From CAVQXR01 sp046330455 (GTDB taxonomy: Bacteria; Actinomycetota; Thermoleophilia; Gaiellales; Gaiellaceae): a DNA stretch of 64,000 nt. The stretch is taken from assembly GCA_046330455.1 (NCBI GenBank), contig JAXLSU010000011.1:1-64000 (forward strand), written 5' to 3'. This document shows, one piece after another, positions 21,301 to 29,796 of this stretch (its first letter is position 1; each line of letters begins with the position of its first letter). Under the pieces are notes generated by a model that was given only the letters and a program-made list of their open reading frames with translations, had not been told where the DNA came from and made no database searches. Made by a program: the position numbers and the translations under genes.

Positions 21301-23499
21301 TGCTCGAGGTTGGGCGCGGTGATGCGCCAGCCCCGCTCGAGGTCGCGGTAGAGCCGGTAGCCGAGCACGTCGCGCAGGGCGCGGTCGAGCTCCTGCTTGG
21401 CCCCGAACCGGACAGTCGGGTCGACCGCGTAAAGCTCGGGATCGAGGTCGAGCGCCTCGAACACCTTGATCGCAAGCTCGTCGTGGGCGAGCCCCGTGTC
21501 GCCTGCCGCCGAGGCCGCGCGGTAGAGGGCGGAACGAATGAGACCCACCTCGACGAAATCGTTGAAGTGGCCCGCCTGCAGCGAGGCATCCTGGCGGTTG
21601 TCGGTAAAGCTGAGGAGCTTGCGAGCCCGTTCGTTGAGCTCTTCGTCGCCGCGGAGGCTTCGAATCGCGGCCAGGCTAAGGATTGTGGTCGCGCTCGATC
21701 GCCCGCCGGCTCCGAGGGTGAGCAACTTGCCGAAGTCCCCGGCTGGCGGCCTCCGTGGGAGACGCCGCACCGCAGGCAGAAGCGGAACGGCGCTGGCACC
21801 CAGTGGAACCGCAGCCCGCCGTCGGCGATCGCCCCGTCCGGGCGGATCGAGATCGGGCGCGGGAGGTACTGCCTGTAACTCGGCTTGACTCGCTCACCCG
21901 CGCCATGCGGCTCGACCCATTCGTCGGGAACGCGGTCGAGCGCGCCTGCCGGATCGTCCGGCCACGGATAATCCGACCCGAGGTAGAGAAAACCGGCGTC
22001 GGTGTTCTCATCGCCCGAGGTGTCGGAGAGGCGTCGGGGAACGACGGCTGCGCCGTCGGTTGCTGCCGTTTTCGCACTGTGTAGTACTCCTGGCCGCATT
22101 CGCGACAGAACGCGAGTGGCATCAGGACACGGCCGCGGTCACCTGGGACGAACTTGCTGCTCCTGTGTCGTCACGTGGCGGTCGGCCTCCGGTCTTCGAG
22201 CGAGGCGTAGACGGTCTCGCCGCGGCTGAAGAACTGGTGGACCCGGAACGCGAACACGGGGAAGCCCGTCTCCGGCTGGTCGAGCCTGTGCCCTTCGAGC
22301 AACGTGTCTCGGATAGCCGTGGCGCACTCGGCGAGCGGCTGCGCCGTCAGCTCGGCGAGCTGCTCGGCGGCCCCGTCCTGCCCGGTGATCGGGCGAGGCA
22401 TCGCTCGGCGGAGCCGTCCAGTGCCTTCTTCCTGCGTGAGGCCCAGCTCGGTCTCGATCCAGGAGGCGAGCGGGTCGCCCAGAAAGGCATCGAGGCTGGC
22501 CGGGCACGGCTCTGCAAGTCGGTCAGCGAGACGCTCTGGCGAAAGTGGGATCGCCGAGCGCGGTTGGGACGGTAGCCCGGCGGAGGGTCTCCCGATCACG
22601 TGCTCCGGCCGTACGTCGGCCCCGAAAAGCATCCCGGCCACGCGCGCGACCTCGGCTCGCTGCTCGTCGACCGTGCCGGGGCCCGCAAGCGTGGCCGACG
22701 TGCCCACGCACTGCAGCTCGTTCGCGTTACAGGCCTCGCGGACACGACGGGCAAGGAGCGCGACGTCGGCGCCCTGTCGGCCTCTGTACGTGTGGAGCTC
22801 GTCGAGGACGAGAAAGCGCAGCCCCTGGGCGGCCTTGACGATCTTCTCGTCACCGAGCGGGCGCGTCAGGATGTATTCGAGCATGACGTAGTTCGTGAGC
22901 AGGATGTCGGGCGGGTTGTGCTGGAGCTCCTCGCGCTCGTCGTGGCTCTCCTGGCCGGTGTAGCGGCGGAAGCGAACGAGCCCGGTCGACCCGGGAGGGC
23001 CGATCGCGAGGAACTTCTCGAGCTCGCCCAGCTGGCTGTTTGCGAGGGCGTTCATCGGGTACACGACGATCGCCTTGATCCCCTTGTCCGAGCCGGCCCG
23101 CAGGACGTGGTCGACAATTGGGACGATGTAGGCGAGGCTCTTGCCCGAGCCTGTTCCGGTGGTCAACACGTAGTTGGCGCCGGTGCGCGCCACCTCGATC
23201 GCCTCGCGCTGGTGGCGATGGAGGCGGAGCGGCTCACCGCTCGGATCTTCCGGCGTCTTGCTGCGGCGGAAGATCGGCGCGCATCGCTCGTGGAGCAGGC
23301 CCTCGGCCACGAGGTCGTCGATCGTCCCGCCCGACTCGAAGGCGGGGTTCAGCTGGACGATCGGGTCCGGCCAGAGCAGTCCCCGCTCGAGCTCGTCGTC
23401 CACGAGCGAGCGCACCCGCTCGTCGCGGATGTGGATGAAGCTTCGCGTGTAGTCCGCGAAGTCTCGGACGAGGCGCTCTCGGAGGTCGAAGACGTTCAT
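18312..23499 (-). CDS. Large DEAD/DEAH helicase with DUF1998 and C-terminal nuclease-like domain (DrmA-DrmB fusion-like or DruE-like), frameshifted
   Basis: About 1728 codons from ATG 23499, which overlaps the zinc-ribbon gene by ATGA. Domain 1 has TGTGSGKS near 23140-23165 and LDELHTYRG near 22795. Frame changes occur near 22175, 22085 and 21745. From there the frame is open to 18312 and holds helicase domain 2 (ELGVDIAEL, YAQRSGRAGRSGQ, about 20430-20530). It also has zinc-type Cys pairs (CSSCGY, CEQCGA, about 19500-19570) and the DUF1998 cysteine cluster EDCEAACYDCLL (about 18760-18795). A Vsr/PD-(D/E)XK-like tail ends the protein (ARPDFAY, VVFVDGLPHN). Canonical DISARM splits helicase and DUF1998 between DrmA and DrmB; here they form one chain. 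The length also fits Druantia DruE. Probable role: phage DNA recognition or translocation. Confidence 0.78.
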
Positions 23500-23717
23500 T
23501 GGAAAGCGAGCCCCGGTGCACCACCATCGCAAGCGGGGCAGCGCCGCTGGAAGACGTCGGAACCGTTGGCGCCGTAGTGGTGCCCGCAGCGGCGACACTG
23601 GATCTCATAGACCCGCTGGTTGAAATCGTTGCCCGGGAGGGCCGTACGAGCGCGTACCTCCTGGTCGTTTCGGTTCACGTACCCGATCTCGGTGGTCCCT
23701 TTCGATCGCCGGCCCAT
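23496..23717 (-). CDS. 73-residue C4 zinc-ribbon protein, first gene of the DISARM-like operon
   Basis: ATG at 23717, stop overlapping the helicase ATG. The protein has two CxxC knuckles, CRRCGHHYGANG and RRCPACDGG, about 15 residues apart, preceded by TEIGYVNRNDQEV, a well-conserved-looking segment. There is no membrane or signal region. A structural zinc ribbon this small at the head of a coupled defence operon could be a DNA- or protein-binding accessory subunit. I do not recognise a named family, and it is not one of the canonical drm genes. Confidence 0.75.
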   Translation of the reverse strand: MGRRSKGTTEIGYVNRNDQEVRARTALPGNDFNQRVYEIQCRRCGHHYGANGSDVFQRRCPACDGGAPGLAFQ

Positions 23718-23915
23718 GACCTAGCCCTTCATCGCTTGCTCAGCCCCGACTGCACGGAAGCCGGGTAGTCGCTGCCACCAGACGGTCTCGCACGGGAACG
23801 CTCGTGCACGCGTAACCGTGGCCTGCCCGGACATGGCGCATCTTGTCGCGTCGGAGCGGTTCGAGTCAAAGGGGCACGATCGGCCGGGCAGACGTGGCCT
23901 CTGGCGGAACCGCGA

Positions 23916-23940
23916 GGGCGGGATCAGATCCCGCCCCTAC
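23916..23940. repeat. Intergenic palindromic repeat, copy 1
   Basis: GGGCGGGATC and GATCCCGCCC flank one A, followed by CTAC. It lies 14 nt downstream of the VWA gene stop on the minus strand, so it could act as its transcription terminator although no T-run follows. It belongs to the family also seen at 37.6-37.9, 41.9, 43.5, 60.9 and 61.0 kb. Confidence 0.7.
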
Positions 23941-23954
23941 GACCACCCCGGTCA

Positions 23955-24716
23955 CTACCGCTCGCTCCGCCCGAGCATGTCGCCGAACGGGCGGCGGGAC
24001 ATGGGCGGGTCGGGCTCGCCGGTCGCGTCGTCGGCGAGGTAGTCCGACTCGCTCTGGCCGGCGTCGGCGAACAGCTGCTCGCTCTTCATGGCGAGGTCGG
24101 CGCGGCGGTGCCGGGCCGCGGTCGCGAGGGAGCGCATGCTCCGGTGTGCCGAGGCGGCGTCGGGTGTCCAGCGCATCGCGTTGGCGCGCTTGAAGGCGAG
24201 GCGGTCGGCGAGGTCGCGCGCATCCTCGAGGGTGTCGTGGGCGGCGCCGAGGTAGACGAACGTCCAGTTCGGCCGCGCGTCGTAGGAGGCGACGAGGCGG
24301 GAGAGTCGCTCGGCCGTGTAGTCGGTCGAGGAGTTCTCGAGCCCGTCGGTCATGACGACGAGCATCACCTTCTCGTGGGCACAGCCCTGCTCCGTGAGCC
24401 TCCTGTCGGTGTCGAGGATCGCGTGCGCGACAGCGTCGAAGAGCGCGGTCATGCCGCCGGGGCGGTATCCCGTGTCCGCGAGCGACGACACCTGGTCGAG
24501 CGGTGTCGCCAGGTGGAGATGGCGGAACTCGGTGTCGAACGTCGTGAGCGTCAGGAGCGTCTCGCCGCCGTCTTCGCGTAGCTCGTCGACGAACTCGTCG
24601 AAGCCGGTGACGACCGCGCGGGCGAGGCGCTCCATCGAGCCCGACTCGTCGAGGACGAACGCGACGTGGAGGGCACCGGGTCTCGGGGCGGTGTGGGGCT
24701 TGCCGTTCGTGGCCAT
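23955..24716 (-). CDS. VWA-domain protein
   Basis: 253 residues from ATG 24716, which overlaps the upstream gene stop (ATGA). A von Willebrand factor A fold fills residues ~15-190. The MIDAS metal site is visible as DESGS near residue 21, with the TDG element in VVMTDGLENSS. Hydrophilic, with no signal peptide, so probably cytoplasmic. Metal-dependent adhesion domains of this kind act in protein complexes. The neighbour is an XRE/coiled-coil gene and the pair may form a regulatory or stress unit. It lies just upstream of the DISARM-like operon on the same strand, but a palindromic terminator-like repeat separates them. Confidence 0.8.
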   Translation of the reverse strand: MATNGKPHTAPRPGALHVAFVLDESGSMERLARAVVTGFDEFVDELREDGGETLLTLTTFDTEFRHLHLATPLDQVSSLADTGYRPGGMTALFDAVAHAILDTDRRLTEQGCAHEKVMLVVMTDGLENSSTDYTAERLSRLVASYDARPNWTFVYLGAAHDTLEDARDLADRLAFKRANAMRWTPDAASAHRSMRSLATAARHRRADLAMKSEQLFADAGQSESDYLADDATGEPDPPMSRRPFGDMLGRSER

Positions 24717-25585
24717 CAGTCGATCCTTTCGTTCGCGGGACGCTCTGGGGACTCGTCGTCGGTCGACTCGTTTCTTACGCGCACGCGGGCCAGCTGTTCC
24801 TCGAGGTGGGCGGTCCGCGCCTCGAGCTCGCGCGAGCTCCTCTGCCAACGCTCGAGCTCGCTGCGGAGCGCTACTACCTCGGCCTCGAGCGCACGGACCC
24901 GGTCGAGGCGCCGCTGCGTGCTCGGGCTCTCGAGGCGCTCGAGCTCCGAGAGCCGGCGCTGGTCCTCGGCGAGGGCGCGAAGCAGCTCGCGCCTGCCCGG
25001 GGGAGAGGTAGTGCCACTCCTCGCGCAGCGCGCGGAAGTCCTGCGACGCTTCCGGGCGCCTCGGGCGTGGGCGTCGGTCTCGCGCTGCCGCGGCTCACTG
25101 GCCTCGGGTCGGCGGCCGGGCCACGCGGTCGGAGCCATGCGGGTTGGCCGAAGAGCTGCGCCAGAGCGGGGATGTACGCACCCGCGTCCGTCGCCTCGAC
25201 GAACGCCCGAGCGAGGATGCCGCGGAGCTCGCGCGCCGCATCGTCCATGTCCTCGAGCGACCCTGTCTCCGCCAGCAGCGCGTCTGGAGGTCGCCCGGAG
25301 CCTGTCCTACGCCGCCGCGACCTCGGCGAGCACGCGGTCGACGACGGGTCGGATCTCGTCGAGCGGAACCTGCCCGCCGGCGACCATGAGGATGTACGGG
25401 CTGCGGCGCAGCGCCCGGCGATCCTGGCGATCGTGCCGACGGACGGCCGCTTCGCGTCCTCTTCGATCCGCCTCAGCTGGGCCGGCGAGATGCGGGCTCT
25501 CCGCGGCGAGCTGACGCACGCTGAGCCCGTCACGCTCTCGCGCCGACCTGATCACTCGCCCGAGGCTGGTCTCGTTCGCCGCCAC
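24716..25585 (-). pseudogene. XRE-family regulator with coiled-coil tail, frameshifted
   Basis: The likely start is GTG 25585 (VAANETSLGRVIRSARERDGL). Helix-turn-helix pieces appear in successive frames: SVRQLAAE, then ISPAQLRRIEEDAKRPSV, then YILMVAGGQVPLDEIRPVVDRVL. A middle part reads DAARELRGILARAFVEATDAG, and the C-terminal ~80 residues form a strong coiled coil (RRLDRVRALEAEVVALRSEL). At least three frame changes occur (about 25510, 25410, 25320, with another near 25100). The stop overlaps the VWA start. If the indels are sequencing errors this is a ~290-residue DNA-binding partner of the VWA protein. Confidence 0.55.
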
Positions 25586-25626
25586 GCAGGCGAGTATAGG
25601 CGATGGTCGTGACACTTTTTGTTTCC

Positions 25627-26423
25627 TCAAGGGACGGCGATGTCGGGCGCGGGCCGGCGGATCGGGGGATCGAGGCGGACCGCCGGGCAGGCGTGGAACA
25701 GCTCGGCAGGCCGGCCGCCCCGGGCGGGGCCACACGGGAACCGGACGCGCTCAGGAAATGCGGGATCGACAGTACCTTCCGGCGAAAGTTCGAGCCGGGT
25801 CGAGCTCGACGCCCCAGACCGCCTCGTACACCGCACGAAGCTGGGCGATCGTGAAGGCCTGATCGAGGAACTCCGTGGCGACGGGGTGGGTCTCGAGCCG
25901 CCGCCGCGCCCACTCGACGGCGTCGCCGACGATCAGGTTGTGGTCGAACGCGATCTCAGGCCCGTCGGGCTCGGCGAGCCGCTCGGACCGGCGCCAGAAC
26001 CGAGCCTCCGCCGGATCACCGCTTCTACGCGCGAGGCTCCGGTTGGCCGGGCACGAGGCACACGAACGCGGTCGACACCACCCACATGCGACCGCGGTCA
26101 GGCGCGGAGTAGGCCCTCAGCTGCTCGAGCCCGGCGCGCACGGCGCCCGGGCCGAGCCGGGTCTCCTCGGCAAGCTCGCGCCGGGCCGCCGCGTCCAGGT
26201 CTTCGCCCTCCCGCACGAACCCGCCCGGGAGCGCCCAGTGCCCCGCGAACGGCGGCCGCCGCCGCTCCACCATCAGAACCGAAAGCCGACCGTCGCGAAG
26301 CGTCAGCACCGCGACATCGACGGTGACCGCAACGCGCGGAAAGTCGCCGGGATCGTAGGCGTCGAGGAAGGCCCGCTCCTCCTCGAACACCCCCGGGCGG
26401 TGGCGCCGGCGGATTATGGTCAT
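25627..26423 (-). pseudogene. NrtR-like Nudix protein with winged-helix tail, frameshifted
   Basis: ATG at 26423 (MTIIRRRHRPGVFEEERAFL). The Nudix domain is intact in the first frame: GHWALPGGFV followed by AARRELAEETRLG, although the box is not perfect. The frame then stops at 26025, while the continuation is clear in another frame (FWRRSERLAEPDGPEIAFDH, then FTIAQLRAVYEAVWGVELDP). After a further shift comes FRRKVLSIP, and finally GGRPAELFHACPAVRLDPP ending at 25627. This is the NrtR layout: a Nudix sensor plus winged helix that controls NAD or sugar metabolism genes. At least three indels; decay or error not resolvable. Confidence 0.6.
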
Positions 26424-26497
26424 CCAACCAGAATACGCTACGGTCAGGGCCTCGGGCGAATTGACACGAGCGACCAGATCCGGTAGGAAATCCTCCC

Positions 26498-26839
26498 ATG
26501 TGGCTCCTGACACCCGATGGGTTCTACTCAGTGGTGCAGAAGCACGGGGAGAGCGATCTGTGCATTCGGGCCCGGACGCTCAGTGATCTGTTACGGCTCC
26601 GGGGCTCGTATCTCCCGACCATGTCGGATCCGGTCGAGACACCGGACGGCGACTACCCATTCCGTTCCTGGGCATCGCACCGAGACTTCGCGGACGCGCT
26701 CCGCAGGATCGCGCTGGAGATCGACTACACGAACTTCAAGGATGAGGTGCGCAGCCGTCGAGGGTGGGAGCGAGCCCATACCTACCACGACGTCTGGGAC
26801 GTGCTGCGGGGACTGCAATCGCAGGCAGAGGACGCGTGA
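26498..26839 (+). CDS. Conserved 113-residue protein of unknown function
   Basis: ATG at 26498, with AGGAAAT about 5-10 nt upstream. Begins MWLLTPDGFYSVVQK and contains RARTLSDLLRLR, DYPFRSW and IDYTNFKDEV with ERAHTYHDVW, which look like conserved family motifs. I recall similar stand-alone bacterial proteins, but no function is known to me. Its stop overlaps the next gene's GTG (GTGA at 26836), so the two are co-translated. It is the first gene of a three-gene cassette ending in a Fic/Doc protein. Confidence 0.75.
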   Translation: MWLLTPDGFYSVVQKHGESDLCIRARTLSDLLRLRGSYLPTMSDPVETPDGDYPFRSWASHRDFADALRRIALEIDYTNFKDEVRSRRGWERAHTYHDVWDVLRGLQSQAEDA

Positions 26840-27603
26840 CCGAGCTCGTCTTCGATCTCATGGACGACCTTTGTGCGGAGGCGGCGAGACGACTGACCGA
26901 TCAGTTGGGAACTGTGCTGTGCGCATCCTCCGGCACGGACACGTGCGCGCTCACCTTCACCCATCCGGCGTTCCTTCGGCAACGCGGTCTTGTGGGTCTG
27001 CCCGCGGTCGGCCTCTACGTCTACCTCGACCGCACCTCGAGGGAAGTACCCACGGTCGAGTTCGACGACGGGCTCACACAGATTCGCGTCCAACGGGCGG
27101 AATCGCTGAGGGTCTCGGGCATCGAGGGCCACCTGCTCACCGTGGAATGGCAGGGCCTCGCCGATTCGTCCCACCCGGAGTACGGGCGGCGCCGGGTGCT
27201 CGTCGCTCTGCTCACGACCCAGAACGAGGCTGCCGCATCGTTGTTTCGTACTCAGCAGTGGGTTCCGGATCTCTTCATCGGGGTTTGCGATGGTTGTCGG
27301 TTCGGCGGCAACACCCAGTGCGTGAATCAGCTCACCCGGCACGGAGTGCCACGCGCCCAGCTTTCCAGGGTGCCCGTATCGCGCTGGTGGATCACCGACC
27401 ACTTCACCGATTGCAGGGAGTACCCGGGCGAGCTGCGCAACGGCGACCTCGTCGAGTCGAACGATGCGGACTTCCCGTTGCGCTTTCGCAAGGTTGCGCT
27501 CCTGAGCAGCGAGTGGGGCAGGTACCGCAACTCGGGCCACCCGCCCCTTCGAGGCGCCACTCTCTTCGAGGTCGAACTAGTTCCACAGACCGACGCGGCA
27601 TGA
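26836..27603 (+). CDS. Hypothetical 255-residue protein in a Fic/Doc cassette
   Basis: GTG at 26836, coupled upstream and downstream by four-base overlaps (GTGA, ATGA). No named family recognised. It has a mixed alpha/beta N-terminal half (ALTFTHPAFLRQRG, LYVYLDRTSREV) and a cysteine cluster in the middle: GVCDGCRFGGNTQCVNQ, then WWITDHFTDCREY. The three or four cysteines could bind a metal or a nucleotide. No membrane segments. The tight coupling to a Doc-like protein suggests it could be the antidote or a sensor for that toxin; this is inference only. Confidence 0.65.
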   Translation: MTELVFDLMDDLCAEAARRLTDQLGTVLCASSGTDTCALTFTHPAFLRQRGLVGLPAVGLYVYLDRTSREVPTVEFDDGLTQIRVQRAESLRVSGIEGHLLTVEWQGLADSSHPEYGRRRVLVALLTTQNEAAASLFRTQQWVPDLFIGVCDGCRFGGNTQCVNQLTRHGVPRAQLSRVPVSRWWITDHFTDCREYPGELRNGDLVESNDADFPLRFRKVALLSSEWGRYRNSGHPPLRGATLFEVELVPQTDAA

Positions 27604-28010
27604 TCCGCTTCCTCGATCCATCCGAGATCGACGAGCGCTATCGGGGTCTCGTTCGTCCCGGATCGAGCGTCGGTGCCGCGGTGTCCTCCGCCGCACAGCG
27701 CCACCATTACGAAGGAGTGACCGACCTCGTCGAGCTCGCCGCAACGCTGCTCGTCCGGATCAACGAGATGCATCCGCGGATCGACGGCAACAAGCGAGCA
27801 TCGGTGCAACTCTGCGACGAGTTCCTCGGGCTGAACGACCACCGCCTGGAGGGCGAGCCGGACAAGCTCGCCGCCTTCGTGTGGAAGGTCGCGCAGGACC
27901 GCCGGCGCGCCGACGCCGTCGAGGGCCTTCGAGCGTTTGTCACCGAAGGAGCCCCCGCCCGACCGTTCGACGAGCGCTACCCCGAAGTGATCGACGACCT
28001 CGCCCGCTGA
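27600..28010 (+). CDS. Doc-like Fic-fold protein
   Basis: 136 residues; ATG at 27600 overlaps the preceding stop. The Fic/Doc core motif is HPRIDGNKRAS near residue 60, close to the Doc form HxFxDGNKR, though with R in place of the usual F. Upstream residues (YEGVTDLVELAATLLVRINEM) form the helix that precedes the motif in this fold. Fic proteins transfer AMP or phosphate to proteins; Doc phosphorylates EF-Tu. No typical Phd antitoxin lies next to it, so either of the two coupled upstream proteins may restrain it. Confidence 0.75.
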   Translation: MIRFLDPSEIDERYRGLVRPGSSVGAAVSSAAQRHHYEGVTDLVELAATLLVRINEMHPRIDGNKRASVQLCDEFLGLNDHRLEGEPDKLAAFVWKVAQDRRRADAVEGLRAFVTEGAPARPFDERYPEVIDDLAR

Positions 28011-28112
28011 CGCCGATCGTCCCACCGGTGCTCGGGGGCTTCGAAGGCCTGTCACCTCGTGACCGGGAGCGCCATCGCGAGCCTCGATGCCGGGATGTGT
28101 TCCGTCGCGATA

Positions 28113-29729
28113 ATGGCTCGCATGTCGAGGGCCGACGCCGGTCACGTCTTCATCGTCCGGGCCGATCTCGCACGACTCGGCTCTGACGCCTGGCTGCTCC
28201 CCTGCGACGAGGGCCTCCGTGTCTCCGAGAGCTGGAAACAGCGTCTCGAGAGGGAGCGCCCCGAGTTCCTGTGTGGGTCACGGCTCGCCAAGCCCGCACC
28301 GGCCGGGTGGGGAACGGGTGGGCGGAGAACCTACCGTATCGGCCGATGGCCCGGCCAGTCGTCGACCTGGGCCGCGCTGACCGGCTATCCCTGGGAAGAG
28401 CCTGAGTGGTTCGTCGAAGGCGCCCGACAGTTCGTACGGGCTACGGCCGGGAAGATCGGGGGATCGAGCAGCCTCCACGGTCGTGCGAAGCCGCTCTTGG
28501 CGCTTCCCGTTCCCGGCATCGGAGAAGGCGGTGGCAGGGAGCGCACCGGGGAGATCATCGAATCGCTGCTCGACGCACTGGAGAACGAGGCAGTCGAGTT
28601 GGACGTCGACATAGCCCTCGTTCTGCGCGACAGGTACGACCACGCCGCTGCCCAGTCGGTTCGCCGACGCCGGCTTGCGCGACGCAGGGTTGAGTCGCGG
28701 GAGACCTGGAGCATCCCGCAGCCCTTACTCGACGCGGCCGTCCGGCTCGGGCGGCAGGCGGCGACGGGCTCCCTGGTGCTGTTTCTCGGTGCGGGGATCA
28801 GCCAGGAAGCCGGCCTGCCCGGCTGGGGAGCACTGATCGAGGGCCTGGCCCGGGACGCCGGAATGCCCACCGAGGAGATCGCCGCGTTGAAACGCCTCGA
28901 CGTCCTCGATCAGGCGCAGCTCGTCGAGGGCCGGCTCGGCGATCTCGGTGGGATCGGCGCGGCGGTGAGCGCCCGGCTCTCGACCCCGACCTATTCGCTC
29001 GCGCACGCTCTCCTGGCAAGCCTCCCGATCAGAGAGGCGGCGACCACGAACTACGACGCGCTCTTCGAGCGGGCTGCGGAGTCGATCCACTCCGACTTCG
29101 CGGTGCTCCCCTACCACCCCGCGCGGGACCGCGAGCGGTGGCTTCTGAAGCTGCACGGAGACGTCGACCATCCTGAGGACATCGTCCTCACCCGGGAGCA
29201 CTACCTGCGCTACTCGGAGCAGCGTGCTGCGCTCGCCGGCATCGTCCAGGCGCTGCTCGTGACCCGCCACATGCTCTTCGTCGGGTTCTCGCTCAGCGAC
29301 GACAACTTCCACCGGATCGTGACGGACGTGCGCAAGGCTCTCCCACCGAGCAGCGAGGGTACCTTCGGCACCGCTCTCTTCCTCGAACGAGACCCGCTGC
29401 TCGAAGAGCTGTGGTCGCGGGATGTCGAGGTTCTCGCTGCGTCGACCGGCGAAGGCGGCCAGGATACGGCGAACGCAAGGCGGTCGGTTGAGCTGTTCCT
29501 GGATCTCCTACTCCACGAGGCAACCGACGATTCGGCATTCCTGCTCGAGAGGCGGTTCGAGCACCTCCTGCTGCCCGAGGAGCGTGAGCTCGCGGCGAAG
29601 CTCACGGCGCCGATCGAGGAGACGCCCGACGCGGCCCGTAGAACGCGAGCCTGGTCGACCCTACTGGCCGCCTTCGGACAGCTCGGGCTTCCGGGCGCAG
29701 GCGAACACCGATCCAGAGGAACTCGATGA
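28113..29729 (+). CDS. SIR2-family NADase-like defence protein with N-terminal Rossmann/macro-like domain
   Basis: About 538 residues from ATG 28113. In-frame starts also occur at 28059, 28095 and 28122, and no ribosome site decides. Residues ~10-190 begin GHVFIVRADLARLGSDAWLL and look like a macro- or SLOG-type nucleotide-binding fold (ALPVPGIGEGG). The SIR2_2 domain follows with all key motifs: FLGAGISQEAGLPGW, ATTNYDALFERA, LKLHGDVDHPEDIVLTREHY and FVGFSLSDDNF. Bacterial proteins of this class deplete NAD+ on phage infection. Upstream is the Fic cassette; downstream, 67 bp on, is a DNase I-fold gene on the same strand. Confidence 0.82.
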   Translation: MARMSRADAGHVFIVRADLARLGSDAWLLPCDEGLRVSESWKQRLERERPEFLCGSRLAKPAPAGWGTGGRRTYRIGRWPGQSSTWAALTGYPWEEPEWFVEGARQFVRATAGKIGGSSSLHGRAKPLLALPVPGIGEGGGRERTGEIIESLLDALENEAVELDVDIALVLRDRYDHAAAQSVRRRRLARRRVESRETWSIPQPLLDAAVRLGRQAATGSLVLFLGAGISQEAGLPGWGALIEGLARDAGMPTEEIAALKRLDVLDQAQLVEGRLGDLGGIGAAVSARLSTPTYSLAHALLASLPIREAATTNYDALFERAAESIHSDFAVLPYHPARDRERWLLKLHGDVDHPEDIVLTREHYLRYSEQRAALAGIVQALLVTRHMLFVGFSLSDDNFHRIVTDVRKALPPSSEGTFGTALFLERDPLLEELWSRDVEVLAASTGEGGQDTANARRSVELFLDLLLHEATDDSAFLLERRFEHLLLPEERELAAKLTAPIEETPDAARRTRAWSTLLAAFGQLGLPGAGEHRSRGTR

Positions 29730-29796
29730 CCGAGGGCGCGGCGCAGGACCCGGTCGCCTCGGGTCGCTACCCTGCCGCGATCGTGACGCTGCTCCG

